Source: CBCXVS01 sp965178525 (GTDB taxonomy: Bacteria > Tectomicrobia > Entotheonellia > Entotheonellales > Entotheonellaceae). From it: a stretch of DNA of 10,717 nt. The stretch covers positions 1 through 10,717 of the forward strand of contig CBCXVS010000267.1 in NCBI GenBank assembly GCA_965178525.1, in the 5' to 3' direction. The notes under the pieces were generated by a model. It did no database searches. It was not told where the DNA came from and saw only the letters and a program-made list of their open reading frames with translations. This document shows positions 5,981 through 10,717 of this stretch, piece after piece; positions within the stretch are counted from its first letter, which is position 1, and each line of letters begins with the position of its first letter. A program made the position numbers and the translations under genes.

Positions 5981-6381
5981 GGGTTGCCTTTCAACAAAAC
6001 TGTCGGAGCTTAATTCTTCGAGTAATCGCCTAACTTTCTATTCGAAGGAACCTCTCTATCAAGTATCCGTCTGTGGGCGTTTCTACAGCATCACGCCGCG
6101 AAGCACGGTGGACGGCATCTAGGATGGATGGGTGCAGTCAAGCATGTCATTCTCAGGCATTATACAGACACGGTCCATTGCACACAATCCACGGCGAGAA
6201 GCGCGCTTGTTTTAACGCCTAACTCTCTATAGGATGTATGGTTCGAGCACCAGACGACCTTGGAGGTTCGTACCGCGCTGTGCCGTCCTGTTTCATTGGC
6301 AGCGACGCCTGGCGGTCTTGCACGACAGTCGAGATCGAGTCCGGCACACGTCTATCGAGTTCCCCTGCAGAGGACACCACC
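5981..6381. other. Intergenic stretch between divergent DUF559 and DUF4058 genes
   Basis: No gene is recognised here. CGCCTAACTTTCTAT (6027-6041) recurs with one difference at 6216-6230, 189 bases away. Each copy contains, on the minus strand, GTTAGGC, a perfect integron core (GTTRRRY). The first lies 47 bases before the DUF559 start, so the 189 bases may be a small non-coding cassette, although no folded attC could be traced. A weak minus-strand promoter for DUF559 is also possible: TTGATA (6062-6057), a 16-base spacer and TAGAAA (6040-6035). Confidence 0.35.
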
Positions 6382-7098
6382 GTGCCAATTTTAGACCATT
6401 TGGACCCGGCAATCAGCGATATCGCACCCTTCGAATCGTTTCATAGCGCCTGGACTACATATATCGTCGAAGACCTGAATACCATTCTGCCAGCCGGTTT
6501 CCTGGCGATTCCCCAAACCAGTATTGGGGCCAGAGAAGTGGATGTGCGGGCAGATAAAATGCGCGACATGGGGCAGGCTCTACAACCGCACTATCACCCA
6601 CCAACCCCCATCACCACGCGGGCGGAATTCCCCACGGAATTTGAGGTCTTTGTCGATTATATCGATCGTGGCAGGCACATTACCGTCGGCGCTATCGAAA
6701 TTGTCAGTCGCGGCAATAAGGACCGGCCAAGTGAGAGAGACCGTTTTGTCTCGAAATGTACGAATCTTCTTGCCAAACACGTGTCGCTGATCATCGTTGA
6801 TATCCTCGAAGTGCCGGCCTTCAACCTGCACAATCAGTTACTTCGAGCCATCAAGACGACCGATGGATATATGGATGAGGATCATGGCAAGCGGCTCTAC
6901 TGTAGCGCCTATCGGAACTATTCCGACAAGGCAACCGCTTGTGGCGAGGTGCAGATCTGGATGGAAGCCTTAAACGTTGGTGCGACTTTGCCAGAACTAC
7001 CGCTTTATCTGACGTCTGATTTTTCCGTTCCCCTCGACTTGGAGCATTCTTATACACGCGTGTGCAACGTATTTCGCATTACAAGCGGAGAATCGTAG
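6382..7098 (+). CDS. DUF4058 family protein
   Basis: From a GTG start the protein has 238 residues, normal for DUF4058. It opens PILDHLDP, followed by FESFHSAWTTYIVEDLN (17-33) and LPAGFLA (36-42), and has the conserved strand VGAIEIVSRGNK (102-113), SLIIVDIL (135-142), and LPELPLYLTSDFSVPLDLEHSY (203-224, in two blocks). The function of DUF4058 is unknown; the A-I-E-I-V-S core recalls E-x-K-type nuclease-fold strands, but this is only a resemblance. The frame is open back to an ATG at 6238, but the extra 48 residues are not family-like. AGAGGA (6369-6374) lies seven bases before the GTG at 6382, which decides the start. It is on the opposite strand to the neighbouring island genes and converges on the decarboxylase-like gene. 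Confidence 0.82.
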   Translation: MPILDHLDPAISDIAPFESFHSAWTTYIVEDLNTILPAGFLAIPQTSIGAREVDVRADKMRDMGQALQPHYHPPTPITTRAEFPTEFEVFVDYIDRGRHITVGAIEIVSRGNKDRPSERDRFVSKCTNLLAKHVSLIIVDILEVPAFNLHNQLLRAIKTTDGYMDEDHGKRLYCSAYRNYSDKATACGEVQIWMEALNVGATLPELPLYLTSDFSVPLDLEHSYTRVCNVFRITSGES

Positions 7099-7161
7099 GG
7101 TGCATCGCGACCATCATCTTCCAGGTTGATTGGAGAACACGATATCTGGGAGGCACCCTAC
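7095..7161. repeat. Stem-loop (REP-like) between convergent genes
   Basis: GTAGGGTGC (7095-7103) pairs perfectly with GCACCCTAC (7153-7161). An inner arm, CTTCCAG (7118-7124) with CTGGGAG (7146-7152), adds seven pairs with one wobble. The arms are contiguous on the right and separated by a 14-base bulge on the left, with a 21-base loop. It begins at the stop codon of DUF4058 and ends 14 bases before the stop of the convergent gene. There is no strong U-tract, so bidirectional termination or mRNA end protection is inferred. GTAGGGTGC arms resemble dispersed REP-like repeats. Confidence 0.55.
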
Positions 7162-7174
7162 CTATTTCTAAATC

Positions 7175-7489
7175 CTACACGCCCCGGGAGTCGAACACCT
7201 CTTTGGCCACCCGCACGGCATTGGCTGCAGTCGGCCAGCCACTATAAAACGCCGCGTGGGTGATAAGCTCCGTGATCTCATCTTTCGTCACCCCGTTATC
7301 AAGCGCACGCCCAATGTGCCCCCGCAATTGATCTGTGCGGTACTGGGCGATGAGAATGCCCACAGTGATCATACTACGATCCCGCTTGGAGAGTTCCGGA
7401 CGTTCCCACACGTCGCCAAAGAGGGTATCGGCCGTCAGTTCTCCCAGTTTCGGTGCGACTTGCTGCATGATGCTACGCGTCTCGGCCAT
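7175..7489 (-). CDS. Carboxymuconolactone decarboxylase family protein
   Basis: The protein has 104 residues. RDRSMITVGILIAQYRTDQL (37-56), RGHIGRALDNGVTKDEITEL (57-76) and THAAFYSGWPTAANAV (77-92) match the gamma-carboxymuconolactone decarboxylase (PcaC-like) branch. The AhpD-type C-x-x-C is absent and the protein has no cysteine, so a peroxidatic thiol role is excluded. H59 and H78 are in the conserved positions of this branch. By family knowledge it would act in beta-ketoadipate-type or related lactone chemistry, but orphan members are often of unknown substrate. The ATG at 7489 is decided by AAGGAGG (7500-7494), a perfect ribosome binding site; the longer frame upstream runs into the heptamer repeat and is rejected. 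TATACT (7550-7545) is a possible -10 element. Confidence 0.87.
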   Translation of the reverse strand: MAETRSIMQQVAPKLGELTADTLFGDVWERPELSKRDRSMITVGILIAQYRTDQLRGHIGRALDNGVTKDEITELITHAAFYSGWPTAANAVRVAKEVFDSRGV

Positions 7490-7562
7490 GTTACCTCCTT
7501 TTCGTCGTTCATCTTCATGATAGATTGCGACCATCGCTCGGCGCAGTATACACCAACCTTTT

Positions 7563-7597
7563 GGAATGCGGAATGCGGAATGCGGAATGCGGAATGT
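7563..7597. repeat. Heptamer tandem repeat, GGAATGC x4 plus GGAATGT
   Basis: Five uninterrupted 7-base units lie between the divergent decarboxylase-like and amidohydrolase genes. The array sits beside the possible -10 (TATACT, 7550-7545, minus) of the decarboxylase-like gene, so its -35 region falls in the array. Related units occur at 1278-1309 and, reversed, at 9534-9547. Confidence 0.95.
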
Positions 7598-7641
7598 AAA
7601 AAAGCTGGAACCTGTGACACGTCGACGGATCAAGGTTGTGA

Positions 7642-7670
7642 TTGACAAGGTCTGGAAGGAAGACTAAAGT
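7642..7670 (+). promoter_or_regulatory. Sigma-70-type promoter of the amidohydrolase gene
   Basis: TTGACA (7642-7647), a perfect -35, is followed by an optimal 17-base spacer and TAAAGT (7665-7670, four of six -10 bases). Transcription would start near 7677, about 53 bases before the ATG at 7730. This is the best promoter match in the window. Confidence 0.6.
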
Positions 7671-7729
7671 GCGGTCGATATGCTTGAAATCCGATCTTAG
7701 ACGTTGATCGCGCACGAGGAGGGCGGAGC

Positions 7730-9409
7730 ATGGCAGAGTACGATGTGGTCATTCGGGGTGGCACGATTGTTGACGGCACGAATATTCCGAAATTCCAGGG
7801 CGATATGGCGATCAAAGACGGTCGTGTGGCCATGGTCAGCGGTCGCATCAAGGCCGCTGGCGCCAAAGAGATCGATGCTAGGGGCTGCATAGTGGCGCCC
7901 GGCGCCATTGATTTGCACACGCATTACGACGCCCAGCTCAACTGGGATCCCTACGCCTCGCTGTCGGGCTGGTTCGGGGTGACCTCGATCAGTGTTGGGC
8001 AGTGCGGGTTCGGGTTTGCCCCGACGCGGCCCGAGGACCGGGATCTAAACATGCGGATGATGAACCGCATCGAGGCGATTCCCTTGAAATCGATGGAACT
8101 TGGGATGCGGTGGGATTGGGAAACGTTTCCGCAGTACCTCGATAGCCTGGATCGGCAGGGTCTGGGGGTCAATGTGGGCGCGTTGGTGCCGTTTTCCCCG
8201 CTGCGTGGCTATGTGCTGGGGATGCGCGAAGCACGGGAGCGCATGTCCGTGACCGAAGCCGAAATGAATCAGATGAAGCAGCTCCTGCGCGAGGCCATGC
8301 AAGCGGGCGCCTTCGGGTTCTCGGCGGACAAGAACCTGGAAGACCGTACCGAAGATGGCAGCGCCCTGCCAAGTCACGTGGCCTCGCCGAATGAGTTCAT
8401 CGAGCTGTCGGAGGTTTTGGCGGAGTTCGGCGTGGGGCATCTGGGCTGGACCATTGGCATCTCCGATACCGCGGACCAGCAGCATCGGCTGTTGTCCGAG
8501 ATGATGCGGCGCAGTGGCCGTCCCTTGCATGTGGCGCTCGGTGACGATGAAGCCGGCTATAATTGGGCGACGGAAGCCCGCGAGGAAGGGCTGCCGGTTG
8601 TGGTGCAGCAGACCTCCATGGATCCCGTGGCCGAATTCACCCTGGCCGAATACAACCTCTTTGATTACATGCCGCACTGGATCGAGCCGCTGGTCGGCAC
8701 GGCGGAGGAGCGGGCGGTGAAGCTGCGCAATCCGGCGGCCCGTGAGGCGATGAAGGACGACGTGGTGGCGCGGCCGCATGCCCGCACCGATTGGAGCACC
8801 ATGACGGTGGTGGAGGTGATGCAGGAGCGCAATCGGCCGTTCGAGGGCATGACCATCGAAGAACTCGGCCAGAAGCAGAACAAGCATCCATTGGATGCCA
8901 TGTTCGATCTGGCGTTGGACGAAGATCTGAAGACGTTATTCAGCCATTTTGTGGCCAATCGCGGCGAGGGCAAGATTGCCGACCGCATTATGAATCCATA
9001 CTCGCACATTTCCCTCTCGGATGGCGGTGCCCATATTCGCTACCTCACCATCAGCATGTGGCCGGTGCACTTCCTGAGCTACTGGGTGCGGGACAGAGAG
9101 CTCACGACGCTGGAGCAGGCGCATTACAAGATGAGCGCCTATCCGGCCTGGATCTCGGACTACAAGGGCCGTGGCACCCTGCGGGTCGGCGACTGGGCTG
9201 ATATCATGATCTACGACCTGGAGAAGCTCGGCTGCCTCTACAACAAGCCCACGTACGCCAGTGATTTCCCCGGCAATGAGTGGCGCCGCATCGAGAAGCC
9301 CACGGGTATACGGTACATCCTCGTCAATGGGGCGGTGACGTTCCAGGATAACGAGTGTACCAACGCCCTTCCGGGCAAACTGCTGCGAAGCTACGATATG
9401 GTCGGCTAA
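7730..9409 (+). CDS. N-acyl-D-amino-acid deacylase family amidohydrolase
   Basis: The protein has 559 residues. It begins with the small beta domain typical of amidohydrolases (YDVVIRGGTIVDGT, 4-17), then the metal motif DLHTHYDAQ with H63-x-H65 and D67, GQCGFGFAP (90-98) with C92 at the place of the bridging cysteine of D-aminoacylases, and SLSDGGAH (428-435) with the likely catalytic D431. The closing segment GRGTLRVGDWADIMIYD (480-496) returns to the beta domain. By family knowledge it hydrolyses an acyl amide bond, classically N-acyl-D-amino acids, in the cytoplasm; many relatives act on other amides or cyclic amides, so the substrate is open. It is longer than classic D-aminoacylases (about 480-500 residues). 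AGGAGGG (7717-7723) precedes the ATG. It has its own promoter (7642-7670) and terminator (9429-9453), so it is probably monocistronic. Confidence 0.92.
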   Translation: MAEYDVVIRGGTIVDGTNIPKFQGDMAIKDGRVAMVSGRIKAAGAKEIDARGCIVAPGAIDLHTHYDAQLNWDPYASLSGWFGVTSISVGQCGFGFAPTRPEDRDLNMRMMNRIEAIPLKSMELGMRWDWETFPQYLDSLDRQGLGVNVGALVPFSPLRGYVLGMREARERMSVTEAEMNQMKQLLREAMQAGAFGFSADKNLEDRTEDGSALPSHVASPNEFIELSEVLAEFGVGHLGWTIGISDTADQQHRLLSEMMRRSGRPLHVALGDDEAGYNWATEAREEGLPVVVQQTSMDPVAEFTLAEYNLFDYMPHWIEPLVGTAEERAVKLRNPAAREAMKDDVVARPHARTDWSTMTVVEVMQERNRPFEGMTIEELGQKQNKHPLDAMFDLALDEDLKTLFSHFVANRGEGKIADRIMNPYSHISLSDGGAHIRYLTISMWPVHFLSYWVRDRELTTLEQAHYKMSAYPAWISDYKGRGTLRVGDWADIMIYDLEKLGCLYNKPTYASDFPGNEWRRIEKPTGIRYILVNGAVTFQDNECTNALPGKLLRSYDMVG

Positions 9410-9428
9410 GCCGCCGGACCGGTCTCGC

Positions 9429-9459
9429 GGGAGGGGACGCCCTGTCCCTTCCCATCTTT
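9429..9459 (+). terminator. Rho-independent terminator of the amidohydrolase gene
   Basis: GGGAGGGGAC (9429-9438) pairs with GTCCCTTCCC (9444-9453) as a 10-base stem with one G-U wobble and a five-base loop. ATCTTT follows, a short T-rich tail. It begins 20 bases after the amidohydrolase stop codon. Confidence 0.6.
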
Positions 9460-9533
9460 GCATGCCTTCCACTTTTCTCCTACATCCACCTAAATAAGCT
9501 CTTAAGCCCGCTAACGAACAGGCCGATAAGAGC

Positions 9534-9547
9534 GCATTCCGCATTCA
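9534..9547. repeat. Two reversed heptamer units (GCATTCC, GCATTCA)
   Basis: GCATTCC (9534-9540) is the exact reverse complement of the GGAATGC unit at 7563-7597, and GCATTCA follows at once. The pair lies 30 bases before the start of the glycoside-hydrolase-like gene. With only two units it could be chance, but the exact match to an array elsewhere in the window favours one repeat family. Confidence 0.55.
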
Positions 9548-9576
9548 CTTCAGTCCAGAGGAAAGATACGTCAACC

Positions 9577-10704
9577 ATGCTGTATGTACAAAGACTGATC
9601 AGACTTCGATACCATATGTGTATGACCCTCTCTGCCTTTGCCGTTCTCCTCACCTGCACCTGGCCCATGCCGCTTTCCGCCCAGGAGACGAGCTTCGATC
9701 CATACGGCGGCTATACCGGCCTCCCAGGTACGGCCACAGGTTTTTTCCATACTGAGAAAATCGGCAATCAATGGTGGTTGATCACCCCGGCAGGGCATAC
9801 CTTTTTCTCGCTCGGCGTCAGCGCGGTCAATCCGGTCAGTGGCAAGGATGAAAACGGCATGACGTTCAGCGATACGATCCAGGCGAAATACGCTGCCCCC
9901 GGTTCCCAACCCGACACGTTTGCGGCCGACTGGAAAGGCCGCTGGGCCTACTACGCCCGCAAACGGCTGCGCCAATGGGGGTTTAATACGGTGAGCACCT
10001 TTTCCCATCCGCCCGTCACGGCGGCCCTGCGCGGCCGTCACATGACAGCGCCCGCGATGGGCGGACTTCCCGCCAACCCGATGCCGCAGGTCATCACGAA
10101 CCGGGCAGGGCGCGATGCCATGGGGGCGGATCGGCCCTGGCGCGTGAAGAATATTTACGGCCCCTGGCGCGCCAAGAAGATGGGTGGCGCCAGACCCTTC
10201 TTCCCCGATGTGTTCGATCCGAACTTTGCCGCGTCACAACGCGATGCCGCCAGCAAATTGCCCCGTCATGCGCCGTGGATTCTGTGGATTTTCATGGACC
10301 AGACCGACGAAATGCGAGGTGTCGACGGGCGTCATCCCCATGTCGGGTTTGCGGCCATGGCAACCGATTTCAGGCTGACCTCGGATGCCTTTGCGTTCGG
10401 GGGCAAGCAGTCCTATTCGGACCCCAAAATGTATACCAAGTATGCGGTTCGCGACTTTTTGCGGCAGCGCTACAGCCGCTTGTCGGCCCTGAATGCGGCC
10501 TGGGGCACCCGTTACACCTCATGGGAATCGGCTGGCGGCTGGGAGACAGGCGCCGGGGTGTTGGATGAAGACGGCGCCAATCTGGGCAACTGGAAGGTGA
10601 CGGAACCCGAGAAATCAGGCTATCCCGCCGTGCGTGCCGATCTAGACCGAAGTTCCTCCCGTGATTCGGCGACAACTTGTTGGAATAAAAACTCAAAAGC
10701 CTGA
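9577..10704 (+). CDS. Secreted glycoside-hydrolase-like TIM-barrel protein, 3' end cut off by the repeat
   Basis: The N-terminus is a signal peptide: R9, R11 and other positive residues, a hydrophobic run about 17-29, and a likely cut after PLSA (35). TGFFHTEKIGNQWWLITPAGHTFFSLGVSAV (54-84, in blocks) is the opening strand pattern of agarase/beta-galactosidase-like TIM-barrel hydrolases. FLRQRYSRLSALNAAWGTRYTSWE (294-317, in blocks) is the helix typical of GH42/GH50-like barrels. The exact family is uncertain. Native sequence ends near residue 355; the last 20 residues before the TGA are read from the terminal repeat. The catalytic domain is therefore incomplete, and the product is probably inactive unless the repeat is an assembly artefact. 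AGAGGA (9557-9562) is 14 bases from the ATG, a long spacing. It would act outside the cytoplasm on a polysaccharide. Confidence 0.75.
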   Translation: MLYVQRLIRLRYHMCMTLSAFAVLLTCTWPMPLSAQETSFDPYGGYTGLPGTATGFFHTEKIGNQWWLITPAGHTFFSLGVSAVNPVSGKDENGMTFSDTIQAKYAAPGSQPDTFAADWKGRWAYYARKRLRQWGFNTVSTFSHPPVTAALRGRHMTAPAMGGLPANPMPQVITNRAGRDAMGADRPWRVKNIYGPWRAKKMGGARPFFPDVFDPNFAASQRDAASKLPRHAPWILWIFMDQTDEMRGVDGRHPHVGFAAMATDFRLTSDAFAFGGKQSYSDPKMYTKYAVRDFLRQRYSRLSALNAAWGTRYTSWESAGGWETGAGVLDEDGANLGNWKVTEPEKSGYPAVRADLDRSSSRDSATTCWNKNSKA

Positions 10705-10717
10705 AACGAATTGACCT
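10641..10717 (-). repeat. Right copy of the imperfect terminal inverted repeat
   Basis: This is the inverted counterpart of 7-83 (74 of 77 bases). It begins inside the glycoside-hydrolase-like gene, giving that frame 20 foreign codons and a TGA at 10702-10704, and it runs off the window end. Two true copies of an element edge in opposite orientation would explain both ends; an assembly graph break at a repeat is equally compatible. Confidence 0.85.

Noticed and set aside
6238..6381. 48-residue extension of DUF4058 from the ATG at 6238
   Set aside because: The extension is not family-like, while AGAGGA sits seven bases before the GTG that encodes the usual M-P-I-L-D-H start.
7490..7648. Longer form of the decarboxylase-like protein through the heptamer array
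   Set aside because: Its N-terminus is just translated repeat (IPHSAFR-type), and a perfect AAGGAGG precedes the ATG at 7489.
8045..8887. 280-residue antisense frame within the amidohydrolase gene
   Set aside because: It is an antisense shadow of a well-supported gene, rich in His/Arg/Leu from codon bias, with no domain.
10370..10696. Minus-strand 108-residue frame starting in the right repeat
   Set aside because: It is antisense to the hydrolase gene; only its first 19 residues come from the repeat and the rest is shadow.

Overview
The window reads as a bacterial accessory region of fairly high G+C. The gene set (a luciferase-like oxidoreductase, an orphan Rieske oxygenase alpha subunit, an N-acyl-D-amino-acid amidohydrolase, a carboxymuconolactone decarboxylase relative and several toxin-antitoxin-like families) is common in large-genome environmental bacteria such as Tectomicrobia/Entotheonella-like or deltaproteobacterial lineages. 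That taxonomic guess rests on gene content only and is weak. No rRNA, tRNA, CRISPR array or transposase gene is visible.

Layout. (1) Positions 7-83 and 10641-10717 are an imperfect inverted repeat (74 of 77 bases identical) at the two ends. The right copy cuts off a secreted glycoside-hydrolase-like gene. (2) 163-3665, plus strand: a likely three-gene operon with a seven-bladed BNR (Asp-box) propeller protein, an F420/FMN-type luciferase-like oxidoreductase and a Rieske non-heme iron oxygenase alpha subunit. A promoter candidate and a 5'-leader hairpin precede it. (3) 3705-6230, visibly more AT-rich, with all genes on the minus strand: DUF2442 and DUF4160 (the latter has lost its start codon), a MazF/PemK toxin with its antitoxin, and a DUF559 nuclease-like protein. 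Two intergenic spots here share one architecture: a 7-base box ending AAC, a 5-base spacer, then a 14-base motif matching at 13 positions. One of them folds into a long stem and contains the stop codon of the preceding gene. This looks like integron attC sites, so the island may be a cassette cluster without an integrase. (4) 6382-7098, plus strand: a DUF4058 protein. (5) 7095-10704: a stem-loop between convergent genes, a carboxymuconolactone decarboxylase-family gene (minus), the amidohydrolase (plus) with a clear promoter and terminator, and the truncated glycoside-hydrolase-like gene.

Function. The two flanking blocks look catabolic (oxidation, ring or lactone chemistry, amide hydrolysis, extracellular glycan attack), but no single pathway can be assembled from them. 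The middle block is a toxin-antitoxin/nuclease island. A GGAATGC-type heptamer repeat occurs at three intergenic sites in the two flanking blocks and was not seen inside the island.
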